Assembly (NCBI GenBank): GCA_001942185.1
Contig: MKJV01000093.1
Span: 1 to 64,000 of the forward strand
Length of the DNA: 64,000 nt
From: Pseudonocardia sp. CNS-004
GTDB taxonomy: Bacteria; Actinomycetota; Actinomycetes; Mycobacteriales; Pseudonocardiaceae
Direction: 5' to 3'
This document shows, piece by piece, positions 1 to 9,799 of the stretch (positions within the stretch are counted from its first letter, which is position 1; each line of letters starts with the position of its first letter). The notes beneath the pieces are model-generated. The model did not search any database. It had not been told where the DNA came from and worked only from the letters and a program-made list of their open reading frames with translations. A program made the position numbers and the translations under genes.

Positions 1-977
1 CGGCGGCCAGCGCGGCGGTGCCGGGGCGGCCCAGCCGGTGCCTGCCGTGGCCGCCGACGCGGGACCGGGCAGGCGGCCCCAGGCCCAGCGCCGCCGCGGG
101 GGAGGACGGGTCGGCGGCCAGCGCGGCGGCGACGGCGGCCGCGGGTGGCCTCCGCAGGGGGTCGTCCTGCGTCATCGCGGTCAGTACCGTGCCGAGGCCC
201 GCGGGCAGGCCGTCGGGCACCACGGGCGAGCGGTACAGGCGGGCCGTGGCGGACTCGACCGCGGCTCCGGGGAACACCACGGGCGAGCGGTACAGGCGGG
301 CCGTGGCGGACTCGACCGCGGCTCCGGGAACTCGCCGCGCCCGGTGAGCGCCTCCAGGAGCACCAGTCCCAGCGCGTAGACGTCGGTGGCGGGCGCCACG
401 ACCTCGCCGCGGACCTGTTCGGGAGCGAGGTAGGCGGCGGTGCCCACGACGCAGCCGTCGGCGGTGGCCGCGGTGGCCTCGAGGGCGCGGGCGATGCCGA
501 AGTCGGCGAGCCGGGGGCGCCCGCCGTCGCCGAGCAGCACGTTGGCGGGCTTGACGTCGCGGTGCACGATGCCTGCCGCGTGCACGTACGCCAGCGCGTC
601 GGCGAGCTGGGCGCCGAGCCGGCGCACGGCGCCGGGCGCGAGCGGAGGGCCCGAGGCGATCCGCCCGGCGAGCGTCGACCCCTCGACCAGGTCCGTGACG
701 ACGAACGGGCAGTCGTCGACGATCCCGCCGTCGTGCAGCCGGACGAGGCCGGGATGGTCCAGACGTGCCAGCAGCGCCATTTCCTGGCGCTGCTGCCTCA
801 GATCCCGCTCCGACGCACCCGGCCGGAAGCACTTGATCGCTACCTCGACACCACGCCGCAGATCACGGGCGCGGTGCACGACGCTGATGATCCGGCGCCG
901 AGCACCGACCCGAGCTCGTAGCGGCCGGCGACGACGCCGGGGACGTCGCCGAACGCAGCAGCCTCGTCGGGGGCCAT
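1..977 (-). CDS. Serine/threonine protein kinase (partial, frame-disrupted)
   Basis: Hanks-type protein kinase whose C-terminal end runs off the left edge of the window. Kinase motifs are present in order: the Lys of VAIKCF, the catalytic loop HRDVKPANVLL, the metal-binding DFG, and the activation/APE region GTAAYLAPEQ. The ATG at 975-977 gives MAPDEAAAFGD and leads into the ATP-loop sequence YELGSVLGAG; the frame then changes near 890-900 before SVVHRARDL. A second frame change near 330 lies at the edge of the 57-bp duplication: one copy reads TTCCC where the other reads TTCCCC. Beyond it the chain continues as a typical kinase C-lobe (PDGLPAGL, then MTQDDPLRRP) to the window edge. It lies 66 bp downstream of coxM on the same strand. 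No membrane segment is visible in the part present, so I cannot tell whether this is a receptor or a soluble kinase. Family call is secure; target unknown. Confidence 0.85.
218..331. repeat. 57-bp imperfect tandem duplication inside the kinase gene
   Basis: Two adjacent copies (218-274 and 275-331) of a segment beginning caccacgggcgagcggtac. They differ in the length of a C/G run (three versus four bases), which is what shifts the kinase frame. Kinases of this type normally have a single FPGAAVES...SPVVPDGLP stretch here, so the second copy is not expected. An unmerged assembly overlap is the simplest reading; a genuine 19-residue duplication is possible. Confidence 0.8.
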
Positions 978-1043
978 ACTGAATTGTTTCCCCCGGACGG
1001 GGCATCGTAAGCACGCTTCTCGTGGATCAGACCCGGAAGAGCG

Positions 1044-1864
1044 TCACCCGTCCGCGACCGCGGCGGCCCTTTCCAGTGCCCGGCGGGTGAGCACGCGGGC
1101 GAGGTGCCGCCGGTACTCCGCCGTGCCGGCGAGATCGGTGGGTGGCTCCGTGCGCTGGTCGGCGAGCGCCGCCGCGTCCTCGATGGAGGCGCCGTCGGCG
1201 AGGGCGGCCTCCGTCTGCGAGGCCCGCAGGGGTGTGGGGCCCATGTTGACCAGCCCCACCCGGCCGTCGACGACCGCGACCCCGACGATCGCCCAGTCGT
1301 TGGCGCGCCGGACGAACTTCTCGTACGCCCAGCCCGCACGAGCGGTGCGCGGCACCCGGACCTCGACGATCAGCTCGTCCGGCTCCTTCACCGACGAGAA
1401 CACGCCGGTGTAGAAGCCGGTGATCGGTACCTGCCGTTCGCCGCGCGGGCTGCGCAGCACCACGGTGCCACCGAGCGCGAGCACGGCGGCCGGGAGGTCG
1501 GAGGCCGGGTCGGCGTGGGCGAGTGAACCGCCGAGCGTGCCCCGGTGGCGCACCTGCGGGTCGCCCACCGTGCGCGCGACGGCGGGCATCAGCGGGCACT
1601 CGGTCGTGAGCACGTCCGACGTCGCGACCGTGTGGTGGCGCGTGCCGGCACCGATGGCGACCTCGTCGCCGTCGACGCGGATGTACTGCAGCTCCGTGAG
1701 CTTCCCGACGTCGATCACCAGCTCGGGCGCGCCGAGCCGCAGCTTCATGACGGGGAGCAGCGAGTGGCCGCCTGCGAGCAGGGTGGCGTCCTCGCCGTGC
1801 TCGGCGAGGAGCGCGACCGCACCGTCGACGGTGTCGGGGCGCGCGTAGTCGAAACCGACGGGGA

Positions 1865-1868
<4 letters not shown>
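1044..1868 (-). CDS. coxM: Molybdenum hydroxylase FAD-binding medium subunit
   Basis: FAD-binding subunit of a CO dehydrogenase/xanthine dehydrogenase-type enzyme, 274 aa, usual length for CoxM. It carries electrons from the [2Fe-2S] subunit through FAD to an acceptor. The N-terminal half has the FAD-binding motif LLAGGHSLLPVMKLRL and, further on, the second signature QVRHRGTLGGSLAHADPASD, both typical of the PCMH-type fold. The C-terminal half is the CODH_C flavoprotein-like domain. The ATG at 1866-1868 overlaps the coxS stop (ATGA), so the three subunits are translationally coupled in the order L-S-M. The frame is intact, in contrast to coxL. Substrate is not revealed by this subunit. Confidence 0.93.
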
Positions 1869-2340
<472 letters not shown>

Positions 2341-2344
<4 letters not shown>

Positions 2345-4606
2345 TTCGTGCTCCCAGCGGCCTGGATGCCTCCCACACCCGTAGCGGGGTGGTCGGCATG
2401 TCGATGTGGCGGACGCGAGGTGCGACACGGCGTCGACCACCGCGCTCTGCACCGCGGGCGTGGCGCCGATGGTGCCGGCCTCGCCGATGCCCTTCGCCCC
2501 GATCGGGTTCAGCGGCGTCGGGGTCTCCATGTCCACCAGCGTGAAGCTCGGCAGCTCCGCCGCGGACGGGAACCCGTAGTCGGCGAACGTCGCCGTGAGC
2601 GGGTTGCCGTCGACGTCGTAGGCGACCTCTTCGAGGAGGGCCTGCGAGATGCCCTGCGCGATGCCGCCGTGGCGCTGGCCCTCGGCGAGCAGCGGGTTGA
2701 GCACCGGACCCGCGTCGTCGACCGTGATGATCCGGTCGACGACGGCCTTGCCGGACTCGACGTCGACCTCGACGACCGCGACGTGCGCGCCGAACGGGAA
2801 CGACGCGGCCCCGCTGTCGAACGCGGTGTCGATGCGCAGCTGCTCCTTCGCGGCGAGCTCGGCGAGGTCGATGCCGCTGCCGGTGCCCTTCACGGTCACC
2901 CGGCCCTCGACGACCTCCAGGTCCTCGACGCTCGCCTCCAGCAGGTCGGCCGCCCGCTGCTTGGCCAGCTCCACCAGCTGGCCCGCCGCCTGGTAGACGG
3001 CGACGCCGCCGGTCTGCAGGCTGCGCGAGCCCATCGTGCCGACGCCGCGCGGGATCAGGTCCGTGTCGCCGTGCTTCACGGTGATCTTCTCGATCGGGAT
3101 GCCGAGGTGCTCGCTCGCGAGCATCGCCCACGCCGTGGCGTGGCCCTGACCATGTGGGGAGGTTCCGGTGAGCACGGTCACCGTGCCGTCGGCGTGCACC
3201 TCGACCGCGGCGTCCTCGCGGAACTCCCCGCCACCGGTGATCTCGACGTAGGAGGACACCCCGATGCCGAGCTGCAGGACGTCCCCGCGCTCGCGGCGCG
3301 CCGCCTGCTCGGCCCGCAGATCGGCGTATCCGGCGGCCTCCAGCACGCGGTCGATCGCCTTCGCGTACTCGCCGGTGTCGTAGACGGCCCCGCCGCCCCC
3401 GCCCTTGGTGGTGAACGGGAACTTGTCGGGCGGCACCACGTTGAGCTTGCGCACCTCGGCCGGGTCCATGCCGATCTCGGCGGAGAACAGGTCCATGGCC
3501 CGCTCGATCGCCGCGGTGGCCTCCGGGCGGCCGGCACCCCGGTACGCCCCGGTGGGGGTGGTCGTGGTGACGAGCGCCCGCGCCCGCGACTCGACCTTCG
3601 GGATGTCGTAGACGCCCGGCGCCATCTGTCGCGTGAAGAAGGGGAGGAACGTGCCGATCGCGGGGTACGCGCCTGCGTCCGCGAGCACGTCGAGGCGGTA
3701 GGCGAGGACGGTGCCGTCGCGCCGCCCGCCGATCGTGACCGTCTGCAGCTGCGCGCGGCCTTGCAGCATCCCGGTCATGTTCTCCGACCGCGACTCGCTC
3801 CAGCGGACCGGCCGCCCGACCTGCTTGGCCAGCCACGCCACCAGCGCGAACGTCGGGTCGCCCCCGATCTTCGCGCCGAACCCGCCGCCGACGTCGGGCA
3901 GGATCACGTGCACCTGCGACGCCTCGATGCCCAGCCAGCCGGCCACCTCGTCACGGGCCATCTGCGCGTTCTGCGAGGAGGCGAACAGCGTGAGCCGCCC
4001 GTCCTCACCCCAGGCGGCGGACGCCGCACGCGTCTCCAGCGGCGCCGCGGCCAGGCGCTGGTTGACGATCTCGCGCGTGACCACGACCTCGCAGTCGTCG
4101 AAGAAGTGGTCGTCGAACTGCTGGTCGTCGAAGGCCAGCGCGAGGTTCGTGCCGGCCTCCTCGAACAGGACGGTGCCGCCCTCGAGCGAGTCCTTCAGCC
4201 CGATCACGGCCGGCAGCGGGTCGTAGTCGACCTCGACCAGCTCGGCGGCGTCCTGGCCCTGGTACGGGTGCTCGGTGAGGACGGCCGCGACCGGCTCCCC
4301 CACGAACCGCACCCGATCGGTGGCCAGGAACGGCCGCACCATCGCCCGGTTCGCCGCCGGGAACATCAGCGTGGGCGAGAGGCCCTCGAGATCGGCGGCC
4401 GTGAACACCCCGACGACGCCGGGCGCGGCCTTGGCCGCCTCGACGTCGATCCCGGTGATCCGGCCGTGCGCCAGTGGGGACCGTACGAGCGTCAGGTGCA
4501 GCGCACCGGTCAGTCGCTCGTCGGTCAGGTCATCGGTGTAAGTCGCGCCCCGGGAGAGGAACACCGGATCCTCTTTGCGGACCACGCGCGTGCCCATGAT
4601 GCTCAT
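2341..4606 (-). CDS. coxL: Molybdenum hydroxylase large subunit, form II type (frame-disrupted)
   Basis: Molybdopterin-binding catalytic subunit of the aerobic CO dehydrogenase/xanthine oxidase family; about 755 aa after correction. Visible motifs: N-terminal RKEDPVFLSRG, the Mo-site glycine-rich GGGFGAKIGGDP, and the catalytic-Glu segment GIGEAGTIGATP. The active-site loop reads AYRGAGR, the form II signature, not the AYRCSFR of true CO-oxidising form I, so CO oxidation should not be assumed. Near 2420 one G appears missing (HLGVRHIDM expected) and another base is missing near 2365; with both restored the chain ends VWEAIQAAGSTK and its TGA overlaps the coxS ATG. Start chosen at ATG 4604-4606 (MSIMGTRVV); the later ATG at MGTRVV is also possible. 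Maturation genes coxD, coxE and xdhC lie 38 kb away in this window. Confidence 0.9.
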
Positions 4607-4859
4607 CGGACGGGATGCTAGCCCGCGATCCGCCGGATCGCGCGCACGGCGATCGCGGGACGGAAGGGCGGTCACCCCATCCGCTCACACCCCGCGCCGA
4701 GTCGATCACGCAGGAGCGCACGTGGGCAGGGCCCGGCCATGCCCGGCCCGGCGCGATGGATCCTCGACGATCACGGCGCGATGGTGGTCGATCGATCTTC
4801 CAGAGCCACCATCTGCCCTTGATCACCGCCATCGGTTCGCGGCGAATCGGGAAGACCGA

Positions 4860-5118
4860 GCTGCTCACTACCTCGATCGGTTCCGCGACACGCGCTCGCT
4901 CGCGGCGAACCTGCCGGCGGAGGTGTTCCAGCGCACCGGCCTCCTGCACGACGAGGCCGAACTCATGCTCCGCCAGTCGATCCCCACCCCGGCGAACCAC
5001 ATCGCCGTCCTGCGGTCGATCGCTCAGGGGCACAACCGCAACAACCGGATCAGCCGGCGCACCGGCCTCGCCGCGGCACACGTCACGAAGCTGCTGGATG
5101 CCCTGGAGCGGCTCGGGC
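4860..5118 (+). pseudogene. Relic of a DUF234-type AAA ATPase C-terminus
   Basis: An in-frame stretch of roughly 85 codons resembles the C-terminal part of archaeal-type ATPases with a DUF234/winged-helix tail: LPAEVFQRTGLLHDEAELMLRQ, then HIAVLRSIAQG, then RISRRTGLAAAHVTKLLDAL. The P-loop part of such a protein is absent; upstream (4607-4859) I see no ATPase motif. It runs without a stop into the sigma factor frame, which has its own GTG at 5139. I treat it as a decayed gene fragment; the remaining 4607-5138 intergenic sequence shows nothing else recognisable. Confidence 0.5.
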
Positions 5119-5138
5119 CCCTGATCCACCATGGATGC

Positions 5139-6078
5139 GTGGCATCCACCGTCGAGGCCGAGTTCGCCGCCGCCGTCGCACCGTTCCGGGGTGAGGTCAC
5201 CGCGCACTGCTACCGGATGCTCGGCTCGCTCACCGACGCCGAGGACCTCGTGCAGGAGACCTGGCTGCGGGCATGGCAGGCCTGGTCCGGCTTCGAGCCC
5301 CGACTGGACGACCGGGAGCGGTCGGTGCGCGCGTGGCTGTACCGGATCGCCACCAACCGCTGCCTGACGTTCCTCGGGCGCGCCGCACGCCGCGAGCTGC
5401 CCACCGCGGTCACCCCTGCCGAGGGCGAGGAGGTGCGGTGGCTGGAGCCGCTGCCCGGCGACCGGATGGCGTACGCCGAGCACCTCGACCCGGCGGAGCG
5501 GCTGGTCGCGTGGGAGAGCGTCGAGCTGGCGTTCCTGGTGGCGCTGCAGCACCTGCCACCCCACACGCGCCGCGCTGCTGCTCCGCGAGGTGCTGGGCTT
5601 CTCGGCCGCCGAGACGGCCGACCTGCTCGACACCTCCGTCGCGTCGGTGAACAGCGCGCTCCAGCGCGCCCGCCTGCTGCGCGAGCGGCCGGCACCGGAC
5701 CGGAACACCCCCGAGACGGCCGAGCTGGCCCGCCGCTACGCCGCCGCGTGGGAAGCCGGTGACGTCGACGCGATCGTGGCGATGCTCGCCGAGGACGCCC
5801 GCTACTCGATGCCGCCGTTGCCGCAGTGGTACGCGGGCCGGGCCGCGATCCGGCAGTTCCTGGTCACCGGGCCCCTCACCGACCGGTGGCGCTTCCGCGC
5901 GACGAGCGCCAACGGCCTGCCTGCGTTCGCCACGTACTCCTGGGACGGCACCGCCTACGTCCCGATGGGGCTCGACGTGCTCACGATCCGGGACGGCGCG
6001 GTGCACGAGGTCGTGTCGTTCCTCGACGCCGACTTCACCCGGTTCGCCCTGCCGACCCGGATCGGGGACGAGCGATGA
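5139..6078 (+). CDS. ECF sigma factor with C-terminal SnoaL-like domain (frameshifted)
   Basis: Extracytoplasmic-function sigma factor of the SigG/ECF56-like group, about 312 aa. Region 2: EFAAAVAPFRGEVTAHCYRMLGS then DAEDLVQETWLRAW (core-binding and -10 recognition helices). Region 4: LREVLGFSAAETADLLDTS and VASVNSALQRARLL (the -35 helix-turn-helix). The remaining 120 residues are a SnoaL/NTF2-like domain ending LDADFTRFALP, typical of this group and thought to modulate the sigma factor. Start GTG 5139-5141 (VASTVEAEF) gives the normal N-terminus; no strong Shine-Dalgarno. A frame change near 5570 lies between HLPPHTR and ALLLREVLG and looks like a small indel. Target promoters and anti-sigma partner are not evident; the following gene encodes a second SnoaL-like protein. 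Confidence 0.85.
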
Positions 6079-6107
6079 GTCCGCGCGCGCGCGGGGTTGA
6101 ACCGGGC

Positions 6108-6512
6108 ATGAAGACCGATGAGGAACAGATCCGGGAGCTGATCGAGCGCTGGGCGGCCGCCGTCCACACCGGTGACCTCGACACCGTGCTGGCCGACCAC
6201 ACCGACGACATCGTGATGTTCGACGTGCCCCCGCCCCAGGACGGCGTCCGCGGCATCGAGCCCTACCGCGACACCTGGCCGGGCTTCTTCGAGTGGCAGG
6301 CGAAGGGGGCGACGTTCGAGATCGTCGAGTTGGACGTCACGGCGGGCGAGGACGTCGCGTTCGCGTGGGCGTTGCTGCGCTGCGGCACCGCCGAGGAGCA
6401 CGCGCCCCACCCCGAGCAACGGCTGCGCATCAGTTTCGGACTGCGGAAGGAGAACGGGCGCTGGGTGGTCGCGCACGAGCACCACTCGTTCCCCGACGCG
6501 ACGCCCGAGTAG
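6108..6512 (+). CDS. SnoaL-like / NTF2-fold protein
   Basis: Small soluble protein of 134 aa, intact, with the helical start MKTDEEQIRELIERWAAAV, the central DIVMFDVPPP and GIEPYRDTW, and a C-terminal strand GRWVVAHEHHSF typical of the YybH/SgcJ branch of the nuclear-transport-factor-2 fold. Proteins of this family are often steroid-isomerase-like or have no known substrate. The conserved acid/His pairs could bind a small molecule, but no catalytic assignment is possible. It begins 29 bp after the sigma factor stop, so the two are probably co-transcribed. Ends just before a strong palindrome. Confidence 0.8.
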   Translation: MKTDEEQIRELIERWAAAVHTGDLDTVLADHTDDIVMFDVPPPQDGVRGIEPYRDTWPGFFEWQAKGATFEIVELDVTAGEDVAFAWALLRCGTAEEHAPHPEQRLRISFGLRKENGRWVVAHEHHSFPDATPE

Positions 6513-6516
6513 GCGC

Positions 6517-6569
6517 GTCAGCAAAGCCACTTTCATGACGTCACGTGACATGAAAGTGGCTTTGCTGAC
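6517..6569. terminator. Perfect 21-bp inverted repeat between convergent genes
   Basis: Left arm 6517-6537 (gtcagcaaagccactttcatg) and right arm 6549-6569 are exact reverse complements; the 11-bp centre contains tcacgtga, itself a palindrome. It sits between the snoaL-like gene (plus) and thiC (minus) and so could terminate both. There is no T-run, as is usual in high-GC actinobacteria. The lower GC of the arms compared with the surroundings suggests a repeat family element rather than a one-off hairpin. Confidence 0.75.
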
Positions 6570-6574
6570 CGCCC

Positions 6575-8193
6575 TCAGGCCAGCGGGAGGTTGATCCTCC
6601 CGCCGCCGTCCGTGAACTCCGTCGCCTTCTCCGCCATCGCGGCCTCGATCGCGGCCACCGTCGTCAGGCCGTTGGCCTCGGCGTAGTCGCGGACGTCCTG
6701 CGTGATCCGCATGGAGCAGAACTTCGGGCCGCACATCGAGCAGAAGTGCGCGGTCTTGGCCGGTTCGGCGGGCAGCGTCTGGTCGTGGAAGGCGAGTGCG
6801 GTGTCCGGGTCGAGGGACAGGTGGAACTGGTCGAGCCAGCGGAACTCGAACCGGGCCGCCGACAGCGCGTCGTCCCGGGCCTGGCGCGGGGGTGCTCCTT
6901 GGCCAGGTCGGCGGCGTGGGCGGCGATCTTGTAGGTGATCACGCCGGTCTTCACGTCGTCGCGGTCCGGCAGGCCGAGGTGCTCCTTGGGCGTGACGTAG
7001 CAGAGCATCGCGGTGCCGACCTGCGCGATCCGGGCCGCGCCGATCGCGCTCGTGATGTGGTCGTAGCCGGGCGCGACGTCGGTGGCGAGCGGGCCGAGGG
7101 TGTAGAACGGCGCCTCGCCGCACCACTCCTCCTCCAGCCGCACGTTCTCGTCGACCTTGTGCAGCGGCACGTGCCCGGGCCCCTCGATCATCACCTGGAC
7201 GTCCTTCGCCCGCGCGACGGCCGTGAGCTCGCCGAGGGTCTTCAGCTCGGCGAGCTGCGCCTCGTCGTTGGCGTCGGCGATCGAGCCGGGACGCAGCCCG
7301 TCGCCGAGGGAGAAGGTGACGTCGTAGGCCCGCAGGATGTCGCAGAGCTCGGAGAAGTGCGTGTAGAGGAACGACTCGCGGTGGTGGGCGAGGCACCACG
7401 CTGCCATGATCGACCCGCCACGGGAGACGATCCCGGTGACGCGCTTGGCGGTGAGCGGCACGTAGCGCAGCAGCACGCCCGCGTGCACCGTCATGTAGTC
7501 GACGCCCTGCTCGCACTGCTCGACCACGACGTCGCGGTACAGCTCCCACGAGAGCTTCGCCGGGTCGCCACCGGCCCGCTCGAGTGCCTGGTAGATGGGC
7601 ACCGTGCCGATCGGCACCGGCGCGTTGCGCAGGATCCACTCCCGGGTCTCGTGGATCTGCCTGCCCGTCGAGAGGTCCATGACGGTGTCGGCGCCCCAGC
7701 GGGTGGCCCACACCATCTTCTCCACCTCCTCCTCGATCGAGGAGGTCACGGCGGAGTTGCCGATGTTGGCGTTGACCTTCACGAGGAACCTCTTGCCGAT
7801 CACCATCGGCTCCGACTCCGGGTGCCGCCGGTTGGCCGGGATCACCGCGCGGCCGCGGGCGACCTCGGCCCGCACCAGCTCGGCGTCGACGCCCTCCCGG
7901 ATCGCGGCGAACCGCATCTCCGGCGTGATCAGCCCGGCCCGGGCGTACGAGAGCTGGGTGCCGGGCTCGCGGGCCGCGATCCACGGGGCGCGCAGCGGCG
8001 CCAGCCCGGTCGCGAGGTCGATCGTGGCGGTGTCGTCGGTGTACGGGCCGGACGTGTCATACACGTCGTGGTGCACACCGGTGGACAGTTCGATGCGGCG
8101 GACGGGGACCCGCAGCCCGTCCGGTCCCTCGACGTACGCCTTGTGCGAGCCCCGGACGGGGCCGGTCGTGACGGACGGCGCGACAGCGGTCAT
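6575..8193 (-). CDS. thiC: Phosphomethylpyrimidine synthase ThiC (one frameshift)
   Basis: Radical-SAM enzyme converting 5-aminoimidazole ribotide to hydroxymethylpyrimidine phosphate for thiamine synthesis; about 539 aa corrected. Family signatures: IGNSAVTSSIEEEVEKM, GADTVMDLSTG, SRGGSIMAAWCLAHH, MIEGPGHVPLHK and the C-terminal cluster-binding CSMCGPKFC. One base appears missing near 6895 (after AKEHPRAR), after which the frame continues RDDALSAARFEFRW to the stop at 6575; adding one base makes the length a whole number of codons. ATG at 8191-8193 has a GGGAGA Shine-Dalgarno that lies in the 3' end of a TPP riboswitch, so translation is likely shut off by thiamine pyrophosphate. Cytosolic, Fe-S dependent. 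Confidence 0.96.
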
Positions 8194-8202
8194 CGCTGGT
8201 GT

Positions 8203-8290
8203 TCTCCCTACGTCGGCATTACCCGGACAGGTTCTGCGGTCGGCTGCACATGCCCTCTCAGCCCGTTGCGCGCACGAGCTCCCGCGGTGT
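8203..8290 (-). promoter_or_regulatory. TPP riboswitch (THI element) upstream of thiC
   Basis: Read on the minus strand this contains the conserved THI-box parts in order: GGGAGCTCGTG..., CTGAGAGGGC, ACCTGTCCGGGTAATGCC and the closing GTAGGGAGA. These form the pyrimidine- and pyrophosphate-sensing helices of the thiamine pyrophosphate aptamer. The ribosome-binding GGGAGA lies inside the last helix, about 10 nt before the thiC ATG, so sequestration of the Shine-Dalgarno is the likely mechanism. It begins only about 20 bp after the thiD stop. Confidence 0.93.
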
Positions 8291-8310
8291 TCTTCAGTTG
8301 TGTGCGATTT

Positions 8311-9162
8311 TCAGACGGTCTGCTCCCACCAGTTCCGGACCGTCCACAGGGGTGAGATGGGGCCATGGCCCGCGCCGAGCGCGTACGAGTGCCGCACGGC
8401 CTCCACGATGTAGCGCTTGCCGAACGCGACGGCGTCCGGCACGGCCATGCCGCGGGCGAGCGCGGACGCGATGGCCGAGGCCATGTTGTCGCCGCTGCCG
8501 TGGGTGTTGCCGGTGTCGAACCGCGGCCCGGGCAGCTCGGTGAAGGTGTGGCCGTCGTAGAGCAGATCGATGCACACGTCGGTGTCCTCGCGCAGGTGGC
8601 CACCCTTGACCAGAACGTACTGCGGCCCGAACGCGTGCATCATCTTCGCCGCCTCGTACTGGCCTGCGCGGTCGTGCACGTCGACCCCCGCGAGGAGCCG
8701 CACCTCGTCGAGGTTGGGCGTGGCCAGCGTGGCCCGGGGGAAGAGCAGCGTGCGGTAGGCGTCGAGGGCGGTGTCGGCGAGCAGCGGGTCGCCGTGCATG
8801 GACGCCGCGACCGGGTCGATCACCAGAGGGATGCCGTCTCCCCCGATCCCCACGCGGTCGCACGCGTCGACGATCGCCTCGATGATCGGGGTGTCGGCCA
8901 GCATGCCGGTCTTCGCCGCGCCCAGCCGGATGTCGGTGGCGACCGACACGATCTGCGCGGCCACCGTCTCCGGCGGGATCGGGTGGACGCCGGTGACGCC
9001 CACGGTGTTCTGCACCGTCACCGCGGTGACGGCCACGCAGCCGTGCACCCCGCACGCCGCCATGGCCCGCAGGTCGGCCGCGACACCGGCGCCGCCGCCG
9101 GAGTCGGTGCCCGCGATGGTCATGACGGTCGGGGGTGTGGTGCCGACAGTGTGCTCGGCCAT
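8311..9162 (-). CDS. thiD: Hydroxymethylpyrimidine/phosphomethylpyrimidine kinase
   Basis: Ribokinase-like kinase that phosphorylates HMP and HMP-P for thiamine synthesis, 283 aa, intact. Substrate and nucleotide motifs: N-terminal TIAGTDSGGGAGVAADL, VTVQNTVGV, the central VIDPV, ATPNLDEVRLL, and the anion-hole segment NTHGSGDNMASAI. The last differs from the common HGTGCT form but keeps Gly-Ser-Gly-Asp. Start chosen at ATG 9160-9162 (MAEHTVG); an upstream in-frame ATG at 9225 would run back through the riboswitch. GAGG-type Shine-Dalgarno lies just before the start. Same strand as thiC but each gene has its own riboswitch. Confidence 0.95.
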   Translation of the reverse strand: MAEHTVGTTPPTVMTIAGTDSGGGAGVAADLRAMAACGVHGCVAVTAVTVQNTVGVTGVHPIPPETVAAQIVSVATDIRLGAAKTGMLADTPIIEAIVDACDRVGIGGDGIPLVIDPVAASMHGDPLLADTALDAYRTLLFPRATLATPNLDEVRLLAGVDVHDRAGQYEAAKMMHAFGPQYVLVKGGHLREDTDVCIDLLYDGHTFTELPGPRFDTGNTHGSGDNMASAIASALARGMAVPDAVAFGKRYIVEAVRHSYALGAGHGPISPLWTVRNWWEQTV

Positions 9163-9167
9163 TCCTC

Positions 9168-9258
9168 GCCTCCCTACGCCGGCATTACCCGGACAGGTTC
9201 CTGCGGTCGGTGGCGCGCCAGCCACCCTCTCAGCCCGCTGCTGCGAGCTCCCGTCTGC
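9168..9258 (-). promoter_or_regulatory. TPP riboswitch (THI element) upstream of thiD
   Basis: Minus strand shows GGGAGCTCGCAGCAGCGGG, CTGAGAGGGTGG, ACCTGTCCGGGTAATGCC and GGCGTAGGGAGG, the same conserved blocks as the element before thiC with a different variable P3 stem. The AGGGAGG at its 3' end is next to the thiD start, again pointing to translational control by thiamine pyrophosphate. Confidence 0.93.
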
Positions 9259-9323
9259 CTCGACCGTAACCCGTTCGGGCGGGTGAGGGGAAGATCCGGC
9301 GACCCGGCATCGTTGGCGTGGTC

Positions 9324-9760
9324 ATGCCACTCGAGGGTGAATACGAGATCAGCCCCACCGGATGGGTCCGGGACCAGACCGAGAAGATCTTCGAAACCGG
9401 GACGACGAACAGCGTCGACATCAAGGGCCGTGGCGTCATCCTGCTGACGACGCGCGGCGTGAAGACCGGCAAGCTGCGCAAGGTGCCGCTGATGCGCGTG
9501 GAGCACGACGGGAACTACGCGATCGTCGCCTCGCTGGGTGGGGCCAGCACCCCGTCTGGTACTTCAACGTCAAGGCCGAGCCGCACGTCGAGCTGCAGGA
9601 CGGCACGGAGTCCAAGGACTTCAAGGCGCGCGAGGTCACCGGCGAGGAGAAGGCGGTCTGGTGGGATCGGGCCGTCGAGGCCTACCCGGACTACGCCGAC
9701 TACCAGAAGAAGACCACGCGGGAGATCCCGGTCTTCGTGCTGGAGCCGTTGGCGGCCTGA
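9324..9760 (+). CDS. Deazaflavin (F420)-dependent nitroreductase family protein (one frameshift)
   Basis: Ddn-like split-barrel oxidoreductase of about 145 aa. Family features: N-terminal WVRDQTEKI, the VILLTTRGVKTGKLRKVPLMRVEHDG block, VWYFNVKAEPHVELQDG and the C-terminal REIPVFVLEPL. Members bind F420 (or sometimes other flavins/haem degradation products) and reduce quinones or nitro compounds; the exact substrate here is unknown. A one-base change near 9540 (SLGG to HPVWYF) splits it; restoring one base gives a whole number of codons. Start at ATG 9324; a GTG two codons earlier is also open. Divergent from thiD and convergent with the giant-gene block. Confidence 0.88.
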
Positions 9761-9799
9761 ACCCCGTCACGATCGGTCCCGTCGGGGGCGGGTGCCGTC

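Noticed and set aside
3530..3560. True CO dehydrogenase (form I CoxL)
   Set aside because: The active-site loop reads AYRGAGR instead of AYRCSFR.
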